NCBI GenBank assembly: GCA_018389105.1
Contig: JACATO010002204.1
Span: 310,001 to 374,000 of the forward strand
From: Nautilus pompilius
Lineage: Eukaryota; Mollusca; Cephalopoda; Nautilida; Nautilidae
Length of the DNA stretch: 64,000 bases
Direction of reading: 5' to 3'
In this document: positions 1 to 13,020 of the stretch, in pieces
Position numbering within the stretch: position 1 is the stretch's first letter
Layout of the letters: each line of letters opens with the position of its first letter
Notes under the pieces: model-generated
Told to the model about the DNA's origin: nothing
Database searches by the model: none
What the model saw: only the letters and a program-made list of their open reading frames with translations
Position numbers and translations under genes: made by a program

Positions 1-2879
1 AATTATGCTGATGATGAAAGTATTAGCAAGATTTTTCATTTTTATAAATTCTCAATAAATGACATCTATAAAAAGTTTTTAGTGTTTATATCTATTATTT
101 TATTTCATGTTTCATTCACATACCATGCATGCTAAAACCTGTATTTTGAAAATGCATTGTTCATTAAAATGTCAGAGTACTCTGTGAGGAATCTGCATTA
201 AAAAAGCAGTTCTACAAACTGAAGTGACTTCATTATATATAACATCTTTTTGCCTCTAAAAATATTTCAAATAAAACCTGCGAAAATTTTTTAATGTAAT
301 ATATATATATAACAAACTAAATTAAGTGATTTTTGGTACATTATTTTTTTTTGGCAACAAAACAATTTAGATAGAACTTTGATGTGACAAATGATGGCAA
401 TAATAATGACAGAAGAAAACTTACAGATAAGACAGTGATAGTAGTTAAGCAAAACAGAAATCAAAAGAAAATATCATTCCAACAAATTTCTTACTAGTTA
501 TGATATTACAGTAAACTGCTCAAGCAGATTTAATTCATGGTCCAGACCATATATTTAATATATTTGCATAAATGCTGTAAATTAAAAGTAGATAAAACTC
601 TGCTGCTGCTCCTTACTAAACTGCTATGGGACTATTTTTTTTTTTATTTAAAGCTAAGGTTATTTGGATGGACACTGTAACATGTGCAGATTTATTTGAT
701 TATCCACATGACAAATATCAATGAGCTGTTGACTAAGTACAATTATAGAGAGAACTTTTAACAGCACAATGATTAAAATAGAAAAGAGTCAAAACGCCTA
801 ATCATTCCAAGTACATGTTCAGTTGTTTTTGCTTAGTTTTTAAAACATCTAAATCTGTAGGTATTTTACCTCTCTGCCTAAATCCCAATAAATAAAGATA
901 GGGGCTTTTATTTTAATCACATTAAAATGCAAAACTTTTCATAAATTTCAAACACTATTAATTGCACTGGAATGTTTTATTGCCGCATTTTATTTTAGGC
1001 TATTATTCAAGCCACCAAAATTCTAATTATTTTTTAAAGCCTGGGTGGGTAATATTTTAAGGCATTTCACATTTCAATATTGTTAGTTAAAGTCCACCAG
1101 CTTATAAAATTGTGTCAAGATACACACATTTACAGATAAGCTAATTACCATTCCATATAAAACAAGCATGTTAATGTATCACCTGATAACCATTTATTCT
1201 TGAATTAAAATAACAACTTTTCTCCAATAAAAACAAAATGTGTTAATGTTTCTGAAGAAAATTTCACAAATCAATATTTGTTATTGCTGTTTTTAAAAAT
1301 TAATTAATAGCTTTAAATATTAAACTGAGAGATTTCTTAAACTTAAAGAAAGTATGATCAAAATAAATTTTTTACCTTGTTTTGCATTTTCAAATAATGA
1401 GAAATTTTGTAAAATTATACAATAGGAGAATGATTTTATAATTTGACTAGCAACCAAGAGTAGGCTTTAAATTCTAAAAAAAATATGCTAAGATTAATAA
1501 AATAAACTGCATAAAAATGAGACTTATTCTTCCAACCATGCATTAAGTTTTCTTGAAAAGAAAAAAGAGGTCCAATTACTTCTGTTTGTGGAGGTACATA
1601 TCACTCCTTGTGGCCTATTGGCTACAACATGTGTTAAAATCATTTATTTCAATCACATGTCTAAATGTCTTGTAATGACTAATTAACTTTATACTTCTAA
1701 AGACTCAAAATCCTGGCATGGAAAACAACACCTGTTCCAATCACCAACCCACCAACTGCTACATGACCCCTAGTCTCAAGAGGATTAAATTTTCATTAGA
1801 GACTAATTTGCATGTTTTGACAAGTGTTCATGATATTTGAGTCCTCAGTTGGATGCATCACTGAAGACTTCTGAGCTTAAGAGTGGGTCACTAATTTTCA
1901 TTCATAAAGGATCAACTCACTTGTTCCCATGAAATGCATTATTAACATCCTTTGACAAACTCTCTTTATAAAATTTCTAGAAGCAGAAAGCTAGTCAACA
2001 TATTCAATTACAATCTCAAACATCACCAGGTTACCACAACAGTAATGTAGCTTGCAGAAAAGGTATTAATGACAACACTAACATGAAAATGCTAAGAGAC
2101 ACTAGTAGACTTAATAGTTTTATATTTAAATCTAGATTTAATTCAATTTTAATCAATTATTGAGCCATTAGTTAAGACTGATTAATAATAATAATACATT
2201 TTTGAAATAAAACATTACAAAAATGCACTTGAAAGTTAACCCCTAGAGTGAGCAAATGATTTGCGTACTTTATTCATAAATTTATTTCTTTTAGTTTGCA
2301 AGTGGTTTAGACATCAAACATATCTTAGACCCATCAATCAGGGTTACATCATGATGGGGAAGTGTGCTACATACAATATAAATGACCATCCAATATTTTC
2401 TTTTTTGTGAGGGGCATTCATCTTTCCATGCAATAATAAAAACCAAGATAGTCCAAACTATATTATATTATTCTTTTTTTGTAAAATGTGTTTTTTTGTG
2501 AACTTTATTTTATATAAATTAATAATAGATTGAGAAACTACATAATCTGCAAAGTCATGAAAATGTAAATAAATACAGTGTATATTGCCTAATCTGATAT
2601 TGCTGGAGATTATAAAAAATTATCAGATCAGATAAAGTGCACTAAAATTCATACAAATTGTTTATAACCCTAACGCAAAACAAAAATTTCACACAGCAGC
2701 ATTGTCAGGCCTTTGAAAAAGGTCTGACTGATTGCAAAAGACAATTAGTAAAATATTTATCTATCATGAACACATTGTAAAGTTATCACCCTTTGGAAAG
2801 TAATCCAACAAATTAGTTGCTTCATTTTCTGCACAGCTAGTCAATCGAGTGTGTTTTCCAACTTTTCAACAATTTCAAA
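1..2879. other. AT-rich non-coding stretch, no gene seen
   Basis: This stretch is strongly A+T-rich with very few CpG dinucleotides and stops in every frame. A short TA tract lies near 300-310. I see no transposon terminus, tRNA box pair or coding signature. A slightly more complex patch at about 1560-1960 could not be assigned to any family. Confidence 0.6.
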
Positions 2880-3795
2880 TTTCTCTGTCAACTAAAGAAC
2901 TATCTGAGCAACTGGAAAAAGGTAGTGGATTTTCTCCAGCATGATAACAAATTTGGATTATGTGGAGACTTTTGTCTTCCTCCATCCCCACCACTTTTCT
3001 TTGAGGCTTTGTCATCTCAGGTTTCTGATGTTCATGAGAAGAAGTTCCAATGGAAAGATTCAGTCATTCCAGTAACAACTTCAGTACTGGTTTTCGTAAT
3101 GTTTTCCAGTATCACATCCTCCAGAATGAGATTTTCCTGATTCAAGTGCTCCAATTTAGAATAAACTCTTGATCTTCTGCAGATCCACCTGATCAGGAAT
3201 AGGCTCTTCTTGTCTACTGAATCCAGGATGATGAAAACAATTAGTGATTTTCTTTGCTAAATTTTCAGACCAAGAAGCAGCAGTCATCTGAAGTATATCC
3301 AAGAGATTCACCAAAAAACAAGTCTTTGATGTGTAAATAATCAGCCTCTTTCAAGCAATTTGTTTTCAGAAGCTTTATTTCAGCATATGAATGACACTAG
3401 CATCCATCAGTTGGAATTCTGATGTGGTGACTTGAACAGTTATTCATAACAATGCAGATTTAGTGATTCAAGGAGCAATCCAACTTCTGGGTATACTTTT
3501 CAAACCAGACATAAGTAACCCAGGCCCACAAGCAGGTCCAATAGCGCATGAGTAGATGGCAAATTCCCTTGAAGCAACAAAGGTTTAAGAAAAGGCAATT
3601 TTGGGAAGCCTGTCATAATTGAGCAACAAAAGAGTGCCACATTCTTATCTCATCCAAGTTGAAGATGTCCTCTGAATAAAATTCTTGAAGGAAAGCAAAA
3701 AAAGTGACTTAGAGCCACTTTTCATAATCTCCGGGTTAATATCACCAGCCTTTCCCTGCTCAAGCTTCCACCAAGAAATTTAGCAGAGATTCATT
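2880..3795 (-). mobile_element. pogo/Tigger-type DNA transposon remnant (transposase region)
   Basis: Read on the minus strand this patch has conceptual translations that follow a pogo/Tigger (CENP-B-like DDE) transposase in the correct order. Near 3640-3680 it reads FYSEDIFNLDE, the counterpart of the family motif around the first catalytic Asp (typically IFNADETG). Near 3545-3590 it reads LLLQGNLPSTH, the counterpart of the LLLxDNAPSH block. Near 3400-3450 it reads ITVQVTTSEFQLMDASVIHM, the counterpart of the PPNTTxxIQPMDQGVI block with the third catalytic Asp. Near 3215-3250 it reads ITNCFHHPGF, a typical C-terminal motif. The pieces lie in different frames with stops between them, so the gene is dead. 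No terminal inverted repeats or TA duplications could be identified, so the ends given are only the limits of recognisable homology. Confidence 0.72.
2890..3790 (-). pseudogene. pogo/Tigger transposase pseudogene
   Basis: This is the coding fossil inside the element above. The transposase would have cut and pasted the element at TA sites in the nucleus, using three acidic residues. The first Asp is still encoded at 3652-3654 (in NLDE) and the third at 3402-3404 (in LMDAS). The second block has Gly where the family has Asp (LLLQGN), so the catalytic triad is broken as well as the frame. The N-terminal DNA-binding domains (CENP-B N and HTH) would lie above 3795 on this strand and are not recognisable. 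Assignment rests on motif order and spacing seen by eye, and a profile search could place it elsewhere within the pogo/Jerky/Tigger group. Confidence 0.68.
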
Positions 3796-4372
3796 TAATT
3801 CATATTCCCATCTAAGGGAAATTTATTTTGCTATTTTAAAAAATACAGTATTTTAGTTGATCAAATTCAATCCATATATGTACATTATCATCTTTGAATC
3901 ATTGGAAAACTTTGACACCAACATTGTCATTCCTGCCTGTTTGGACTCTTTTTGCTGAGTTCTGAAGATAGTTACTGGTTATCTTATTGCTATACTCAGA
4001 TTTTCAGTTGAAAACTGCCAAAATCAAGTTTGTGCTAGTTTGTATTTCATTACAAATTGGTTTTTCAATTATCGTGAGATCTTTTCTTTTTCCTTGACAT
4101 GCTTATCCTTTCTTTTTTTTAAAAAAAAAAATTTTGCTGGCTTTACCAGTGTCCTAAAAATTCAATCCTTTTATATAAATTTATGTATTTATGTAAATTT
4201 TTCAGATTTCAGAAAGTAATTTTGTTTGAGACCAAATTTTGTATCAGTTTATACAAATTATTTGATTATCTAATATCAGATTAGGCATTATATATTGCAA
4301 CAGTTTTCAAACTGGCTTTTCATACTTTCATCCAATGAATTTATCTTTAAGTGGATACTAATTAACTATTTG
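3796..4372. other. AT-rich spacer, no gene seen
   Basis: This is A+T-rich sequence following the Tigger fossil. It might contain the decayed 5' part of that element (DNA-binding domain and terminal repeat), but I see no readable motif or terminus. Confidence 0.5.
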
Positions 4373-4800
4373 TTAAAAATTAAGTATGTATACAAACATC
4401 CTCCAAAGAAAATCAAAAGATGCACAGATAAATGAATCACTAAAACCATTTGACTTTGAAGTAGTTATCGAAATATTAAAGTGCCTAGACCTCATAATAG
4501 GAACATTGGATAATAGCCTTGGTAGAAGCCAATCGAAAACCAAGAGCAGCTTTAACTGCTCTGAAGAAAGGAAAGCTAAGTGCAATATCCTTGCACAATA
4601 CTAATTCTGACCAACTGCCATCAAGGTTGAGGCTGCCAGTGGGCAAAAATACCTAATGGCACTGGATAAGTACATAGAAAGAAGTAGAGGACTATTTTTT
4701 ACAGACAAATTGACACTAGTGAAACTCTGCAGTTGTAAGAACTCAAATAAGGTGTTGCTTTAGAGAAACAGAGAAAGGTTTTAGTAATTTGTAAACCAAT
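4373..4800. other. Unassigned segment of coding-like complexity
   Basis: This segment is less A+T-biased than its flanks. The plus strand can be read for 72 codons (4386-4604) and continues in other frames into text such as SGQKYLMALDKYIERSRGLF at about 4630-4690. Lys, Glu and Leu dominate, as in a helical protein. I do not recognise a domain on either strand. It may be a decayed gag- or transposase-accessory region or a processed pseudogene. The tract of T after 4811 gives no orientation clue. There is no start or splice evidence to call a live gene. Confidence 0.3.
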
Positions 4801-5330
4801 GTAAACAAAATAATTTTTTTTTTAATGACACAATAATACATTTTTATTGGCCATGCACAAATGTAACTAAATATTAAACAATTAAAATTCATTTAAAAAT
4901 AAATATAGTAGTAAGTATTAATATTTATAAAATAAATCTGATAAAGTTTCACATTTTAAATGCCGAACATATGTGGTCTTTGGTGAATTTTTGTTTCAAC
5001 TTTTGCTAGCTTTCCAGTAAATTAAACTGTTAATTTTAAAATTCTACTAAACTTTTTTCATTTTAATTTATTTATATTTTCATAGATAAATCTTTCTATC
5101 CTGCAGCATATTAATAACATACAGACAGGATGATAAGGATCTAGTTTCATTAAATGACTACAATATGAAGTCAACTTAACTACTGAATTAATGAGCTGAA
5201 AAACTATTTGCAAATAAAATAGTTACCTGATAATCATTCTACCTCTTGATTATTGAAAAACTGAGTAATATTTTTGCAACAAAAGGAAGTAAACAGGAAA
5301 GCTTTAAGCATATTTTATTTTGTATTTATT
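4801..5330. other. AT-rich stretch, nothing seen
   Basis: The sequence is A+T-rich, with stops in all frames and no recognised repeat family. Confidence 0.55.
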
Positions 5331-5483
5331 ATTATTGACAATTTCGGTTTCATCCTAAACGGTTTTTGCTGGACATCAAAAGCTAACTGCGTCTTGTAAG
5401 TCAGAGGATGAGAGCAAACAGACATGAGCTTTTCAATAAAGCAGCTGCTCTAAATCTTTTCTCACCAAAAAAAAAAAAAAAAA
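5331..5483 (+). pseudogene. Putative retroposed 3' end with poly(A) tail
   Basis: A canonical AATAAA polyadenylation signal (5435-5440) is followed after 26 bases by a run of 17 A (5467-5483), the spacing expected of an mRNA 3' end copied back into the genome. The roughly 100 bases upstream are more complex than the flanks and hold three CpGs. No reading frame in them matches a protein family I know, so they are probably 3' untranslated sequence. A target-site duplication is not clear. The sequence after the tail begins ATGCATTTTA and the sequence near 5308-5320 is only loosely similar. Alternatively, this is a chance A tract. Confidence 0.42.
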
Positions 5484-8400
5484 TGCATTTTAGATTTCCA
5501 CATTATTTAAAATCCTTTTAAGTGAGCTGATAATCTTTAAAATATGTACATGCTATAAACCATTTCAACAGATTTAGTTAGCATTTTTTTTTCAAAGTTG
5601 CCCTGTGCATAGTCTACTGCAGGCTATGAGCAAGCATCCGATCCAGCTCATTCAGAGCCATTTAAAGATGTCATATCTGTGCAGCAGCTAAAACTCAAGA
5701 GGACTATATCTCCTCTTGCTAACAGACTTTAAGTCAGGGCATAGTTTTCCTTTAAAAGGTAAAGGTGTATAAACAAAAAGAAAAAAGGAGCTTAATAATT
5801 AATTTTAAAATTTTACAATCAATGTGTATTTTATGGTTTCAAACAAACTGTTAAAATGTTTTTTCTTTTTCCTTTAGTTAAAAATACATAAACAGGCTGA
5901 AAAAAAAGAGAGGCAAAATTAAAATTTTTCTCATCTCTGTAGAGGTTTCAAATGTAAAGCATTATTAGTGAAAAGATACATTTAAAAAATTTTTTAATTC
6001 TGTTTACAAATAAGAAAACAAGTTAACATATTTTAAAATTTCCAATCTCCCAATAATAACTGTTTTATAATAATTTTACGCTTTTCCAGTTAAGGAGGTT
6101 ATGGATCCATATCTCTGTTGTAAGATCAGGGATCATGTGTTTTACATTGCATGACTGCTTCTAAGGATGAGAAGCCACAAACAGAAGTATATACTAGTAT
6201 ATTTAAAATCAAATGAGAATGAATATAAATACAAATGTTTTTGCAAGATGATGATTTTCATCAAAATGAAGTTTTGATTATTATTGAAGATATGCACAAT
6301 CAGGCAAAAGAGAAAAAAAAATCTTATTTAATTTAAGAATAGTATTTTACCAAGTTAACTTTTTAAACCTTTTGATGACTGAATACATTAAGGGAAGACA
6401 ATCAAGTAATTGTTTGATAAATACTTTCACTTGGAAAACTTTAATCTGATTGACAGTTATTTATACTTCATGCAAAAATACCTGGTAACTATGTTCAATA
6501 CATATTAAACTTTATAATTTTAAGGTAGGTAGTTAATCTCTTTTTTCTTTTGCAAAAAATGCAAAGACTGCTAAAAATTGTAAGGAATAGGTTACTTATT
6601 TATTTATAAAATATTTCTAAATTATTTAAAATTCAGAAAAAATGTTATATAGTCATTTCTATACTGGATATTCCTCTAGCTCCCATATTCACAAGGTTAA
6701 CTCTCAAAAGATTAACAACTAGCTCTAACAATAAAGCAGTCAAAAGTACAGTAACTCCCAAATTCAAATTTGCTAAACAATCAACAACAAAGCTGGTGAT
6801 AAGATTAATCATGCCAGAAATCCAGATAGCCTCTAGGGTACCCCTGCAGGCAGGCCTAGTCTTATCTCTGTAATGTGGCTACAGAACATTAAGGATCCCT
6901 TTGTCTTCTAGTTAATAACTGTTCTTTCACCACCACTAAACAAGACACTAAATCTGATCAGGATACCTGGACCTGGTGATTACCTAGAGGCAATTGTCAG
7001 CTGGTATTTTTCTAAAGGGAAACAAGAATCTTTAAGAAGTCTGATCTTAGTTCTGTTATCTTTGGACATAACAGGATACCTCTAATTCACTTGACTCTTT
7101 TAATTTCTGAATTAACCAAAGGCAAATAACTAAAGCTGCTGCAAAGACATTTAAAACTTATTTTATGGAAAGGTCATGATTGTATATTATATATTTTAGT
7201 TCAATATATAAAGCAATGATATAAAATCTTCAGACAAAATGATATCTTGCTTCATTTTTAATTGCTTATCTTTGAGAGGTCTGGTAAAACAAAAATGGAG
7301 ACTTCCATCATATTGAATGGGAAAAATATAATGTTTATGCAATGTTACCTACCCAATTATACATAGAAAGGGGGGGTGTTGTTGAAAAATCATGGTTTAG
7401 GATGATGAATACCAACATATTTCAACAGAAAGTTACACAGTATTATTTTTATTTAATGAAGAATATGCAAATACAGCATACAAATAATCTGGGGGATTAT
7501 CAAATATTTATGATGGTCATTCATTTGTTTGTTTGTTTCTTTAATACTATATTACATGTGACTATTTCAGTGATGAAAAGAGTATGAAAAAAAGTATAGA
7601 CTGAGGTGCATACATCAAATGATTACCATTAATATGCATTGACTTTTGCAATGATCAAAATGCATTTTTATTTAAAAGAAAACTACATTTTTATCTGATT
7701 AATTTGATAAAAAACTACTATTTACAATTATATATTATATTAAGAAATGTTAATTTCATAGATTATTATAAATCAGGTATTTTTCAATAAGTAGATATAA
7801 AATAATATCATTTCTTCTTTCTAAGGAAAATGTGTGTCAGTCCAACTACATGCATTTGCTGTCATTAAAAATTCCATTAATTTTCTGCTTCATTAAAGCA
7901 AAAATATATAAGCTTACAAAATAAATAAAAATTTGTCAAAACCACCATCCTTTTGTGTCCTTAAAGCCATTATTTAAAAAAAGCATAGGAGATACAATAC
8001 TATTATTTCTTTATTATTGTTACCATTGACAACCCTGAATAACAAATAATATTACTATATTAAAACTATTTCAGTTATTGGCAACTTATCTCCATGAAGC
8101 AAGTGAATAGAGTCAAATAATTTTAAAAAATAAACAAACTGATTTATCTTATGGTTCTAGCATATAAAAATACTATTTTTAGAAAGGCCAAAAAACACTA
8201 ACCACCACCAATTTTAAAGTTTTATAACATCCTTAATTTGGTTAACCAATAAAAATGATTTCAGACACGACAATGCATAATCTTAGAATTTCTGTCAAAA
8301 GATGAAGAAAAGTTAAAAGCAGGATGTATTTAACAACAAAAATTGGTTCCTCATGTTATTCTACACATGTACTATTCATAAATGGCAGCCAGGCCAGATG

Positions 8401-11389
8401 TCAGACTCATTAACACATGTGATGGTTGCCATGATGATTTTACCAAAAATTTTTAAATGGCGGACAAGGCTCAAGTCCTGCAAAATGACTAGTTTTCTAG
8501 ATTAAGCTCCATGGTTCACAAAACAACGAAAATTAAACAGAGATCCAAATGAATTCTGTGCCCATCCAGTTTACTCTTATATCCAGATTTTACCTAGTGA
8601 CTGCTCCATTATGGTTTGGATATAGGACAGTATGGAATGAATACATCATCATATATGAGAAATATACAGCAGTTTTAAGAATTAATAAGACACCAGACAA
8701 CGAGGGTGGATACATTGGCACATAAAGCATTTAGTAAGTAAATATGTACAATGAAAAGGAAGATGATGATTAAAGTAAAAAGAAAATGTAGTGTACATAA
8801 CAAAAAGTTTTGAAACAATATTTGGAGCTAGTTGTAAAAGCAGACCATTCATCCAAAATAATAAATTAGACTTTAAAATATCAGCAGTTTGCACTGTAAA
8901 AACTGCACATTAACACTCAACAGTATAAAATAAGAACATGAAAAACAATACAGTTTCAGCCTAAAATACTAAATAAAAATGTAACTATTATAGCATCAAA
9001 GAAGTATTCAGTGTAACAATTTACAGATAATGTATAAACATTTCTTTTCTTTGGAAATCTATAACTAAGCTAACAATGATGGTTTATACAACTACTCTTA
9101 AATCTATTTTATTAACACCATCTGATTTATCTTCTAGTATGTTTTCCTGTCTGATTAACTGGACAATCATTTAGATACTAACCACTATTCACACAGCTTA
9201 GATTACTGTTTTGTTTGCAGTAGCCAGAGTATATATACAAACTAGCTGTCTCAGGCAGAAAAGTATAATCTCATCATGAATTATTACAAATAAGAGAGAT
9301 TAAGAAATAATTCTTCAAACCATTAAAAGAATTTTAACAAAACTATTTTCATAAGATTTGCTTGCTATAAAATGATCTCAATCATATCTAAAATAACTGT
9401 ATTTACTGGAGCTCTGTGTAAATACAATTCCAATCAGATTAGGAATATACATGTATTGACCCTGGTCCTTTGTTTGTCTCAAGACATGCAAACTTGCATG
9501 AGAAGAATGTAAGATAAAGTAGTAGCTATACAACTGTAGATGTATTTCTCTGTAAACAGTTATTACCACCCAAATGTAAGTGTAGAATTGCTGGTGTGCA
9601 TATGTACTGCTCACTGACCTACTAACATCTATATCCTTTTGAAGAAATTCAGTTGCATGAATTGGCATTAGGCTAATAAATAATAAACAATTCTTCTTAA
9701 CTCAACTCTTTATCCTAAATTCTATATGGGCAGAAGATAATTTTAAAAATTTTTAAACAGAAAATTTTATTTTAAACCTTCAGAATTATTAGACATGTGC
9801 TTACGTTTGTATGATACCAAGATTTATGAGCAATTTACAAAAAATAGGGCTTCTACAATATATAATTTCCAAAATCTCAAACCTGACAGTACAAGTTTCA
9901 TAAAAATCAAAAATTATTAATAACTAAACAAACACCTGAAAATGTGAATTTTAAAAAAGTGAACAACTTAGCAGTTGGATTTCAATATTAAAATGAAACA
10001 AACATCTTTAAAACATTTGACATGTTCACAGCTGATTTCCATAATAATATTCCATAAAATAACATAACAATTTTAAACCAAATTTTGCACAAACAAGCTT
10101 TGACTTTAGAATGAAGCATGTCAACTGCTTTGAACCAGTTAACAGCTTTAATACTTTTGTGTGTAATTATACCTAATCTTTAGAGGAAGTTGTATCCAAA
10201 ATGCCAAAAGTGTGAATGAAAAATAACTAGTTAGCAGAGACTCTGTATGCTATTCTAAGTTCAGTTATACAGCTGTGTTATCTTAAAAAAAAAAAATTGT
10301 TGAATACAAACATCTGTTCTACAGAAGAATTACTGGATTAACTCTGCCACCAATGATACAGGTTTTATTTTCAAGCTTTTTTATTTTTTTTACATTGCCC
10401 TTTAACAAACTCTCATCTTTCCTTTCTTTTTTCTATACTTGATAATTTAGCCTCAGTTCTATAATTTAAAAATTAAGTCTTTAATTGAGAGGAAGTCAGT
10501 CCACTTGCTGCCAAGATTTCATTAGCAGCTTGTAAATTTCCTCTCTTTTATAACATATGCTATGGTAATGAGATAGCCAAAGGTTAAAGCCTTGGTCTTA
10601 CTGTTTTAAAGACTTACCAGTATAATGATGTCCAGATTAAAACTCACTCTTTTTATTTAAATCTTCTACACCTGGAATAGCTAATAATAAAAATTTTGAT
10701 CCAAGTTCTGTTGTTTTTGTATCTTAATCAGACCCAGAAAACAATAAATATCCTTCTCAAGATTAACTTTATTATATAATAACAATTTGTATTTCAACTG
10801 ATCTCATCATACAGTTGTTGAACATTTTATTCTGAAACCAGCAGATAGTTCATTGAAATCCCTTAAATCAACAATAGAGGGCAGACAACCAAAATATATA
10901 AAGTAAATTGTTGAAAAAAATATATACATAGGTGAGTTTAATGTACATAATTTAATGTTTAGCAAGGTTTCAGTTTGCGCAGACTGGTACTACCAGGTTG
11001 ACTGGATCTACTTCTCATGCATACTAGCATTTGAGGCAACTGCCCACTGCCACTAACATCACAAATATTAATAATTGGCAGCAAGCCATCCAATCATTTT
11101 TAGTGCCCTCCTAATATTAACAAGCTGTGCTAAAACTATAGAAAATCTATAGCTATAACCTATAGAATTAACTGGAGTTAACCAATACTGTTCTTTGCCA
11201 TAAGTAAATATTTGAGCTACTTCACATGAAAACAATTCATGACTATCCAAAAGCTAAAACCCCTTATTTTTTTAAACCTCTATCAAGCCACCCCTTAAAC
11301 ATGAGATATTTTAACTAGGTGGATATAATAATTTTTTTTTGTTCTTTTATAGACAATTTTCTTTTTTTAAAATTATTTCAGTATTCTTT
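5484..11389. other. AT-rich gene desert segment
   Basis: There are about 5.9 kb of A+T-rich DNA without a recognisable gene or transposon end. Open frames at 7342-7587 and 9378-9668 are short and of low complexity and show no domain. Patches of slightly higher complexity at about 5590-5750, 6810-7060 and 8370-8600 were read on both strands without a family match. Confidence 0.55.
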
Positions 11390-11868
11390 CTCAAATGAGG
11401 ACTCTACACCAATATGTGAATTGATTTCCCTTAGTTTATTTAACTTAGCTTTACAAGGCAGGAAGCCATCATTGTTTATAAAAGGTTCTTAAGGAAGAGT
11501 AATGTCTATCAATACTGATAACCAATGCTGGCAGCTTATTCATTTAGTTTATTAGTCTGCTAGTGATTTTAAAAAAATTGTTTCTAATATCCAGCTTTAA
11601 CTGATTAATAGCACTAAGCTTTAAAAATTTGTTTCTGTCCATCTGCTCAAAATCATTAATTATTTTAAAAACCACTATCAGGTGTCCATCCCCTTAAAGG
11701 TCTAAAATTCAAACTAGGTGTTTTATGGGTTTTCATTATGTTCTGAATCTTTAAAACCTGGAAGTATTAGGGCAAATCTAAGCTGAACTTATTCTAATGC
11801 TTCCATGTTTTTTCCCAAAGAGAGAGAGAGAGTCTCCTGTCTGTGTAGCATATTCAAGATGTTAATGA
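11390..11868 (-). mobile_element. CR1/L2/Rex-type LINE fragment (3' end of reverse-transcriptase ORF)
   Basis: Read on the minus strand from about 11868 down to 11390, this follows the C-terminal tail of the second ORF of Jockey-clade non-LTR retrotransposons. The order is a LEKVQRRA-like segment near 11780, then the equivalent of RRLRGDMIEVFKIING near 11650-11710, then DFEQMDRNKFLKLSAINQLK near 11590-11650, then LDIRNNFFKI, and finally LPAL and INNDGFLP near 11460-11530. In the family this tail follows the polymerase domain. Stops and frame changes are scattered through it, so it is an old dead copy. A (CT)n/(AG)n tract at 11820-11832 interrupts it. The untranslated 3' end and any target duplication were not identified, and the exact clade (CR1, L2 or Rex1) cannot be fixed by eye. 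Confidence 0.66.
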
Positions 11869-13020
11869 ACTAAAGACATTATATTTCATTTTTGTGATAT
11901 GAATCTAGTCAGAATACCATGAAAGTAGACTAGGGGTAAAAAAAAAACAACAACAACAAAAAAACTGTGCTATTTTTTAAATGCTGCTTATTATCATTAG
12001 GTTATGCATATCTCAAAGATCAAAAAAATTTTTTAAACTAGGATGTCACAATAAAACAAATCTACATTTTACATATGCATAAAAACAATTTTCATCAAAT
12101 GCGCAGTCTACAATTTCCAATAAAGAGAAATACTGTGTTGATTTTATTGTACAGCTTTGTGCATTCTCAGCAACAATCTATGGTTTCCTTTTTGTCTGTT
12201 GCAGTTTTATGAAACCCTTTTCTGGGTTATTTTAAAACTTTTCTTCTGAGATCAATCACACTATTAAATTTGTTTTATTGTTACCATAAAATTACTGATG
12301 AAATTTCACCATGACAGATAACTGGAGAAACTGAGAATACTCAAAACAATAAATTTATTCATGATTCATTCTTGATCATATTGACATCTGTTTTTCTCTA
12401 CTAAACAGGAAAGTTCAGAATTGTGTCTTCTGAAGTAGAAGACACATAAAAATGATTTTCTTTAACCAGGTAATCAATCCTTTTGAATACTGCAATTTTT
12501 AGAAATTTTAAAATATTTTAGAACATGGGTAAACATTTTAACAAATGATAATTATTTATCTTAATCTACAAAAAATGTACCTCACACAAATATGTTATTG
12601 TAAAATTTTTGTTTTAATAGTTACTAAAGTTTGGAAAGAAATAAAGTGCATGTAATTTACATACTACATAAAAAAAATAAAACTAGTTTCAAAGAAAAGG
12701 ATAAGCAGACTATTTAACAAACATTAATCCATATTACCATGGGGCAGGAAAGGGATAAAAGCACCATTAACTTAGTGAAAACATCTGCAAACTTGACTTA
12801 CTGTACACACCTCTAGAAAAACTTTACCATCTGTTCTCTATCTGCATCCTGCAAAGCATTTATAGTCTGTGACAAGACAGTATGCTATGTTTGCTCCATA
12901 GTTTCTTTGAAAAAACAGCTGATAATTATTAAGAAATAAATAAAACAGCTTGTGTAACAAACACAGCTAGTCAAAAAATTTAGAGAAAGGTATCATAGTA
13001 GATAGGACCACTTTTGGTCT
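11869..13020. other. AT-rich stretch, nothing seen
   Basis: The sequence is A+T-rich. It has an A-rich/CAA tract at 11939-11964 and no coding or transposon signature on either strand. Confidence 0.5.
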
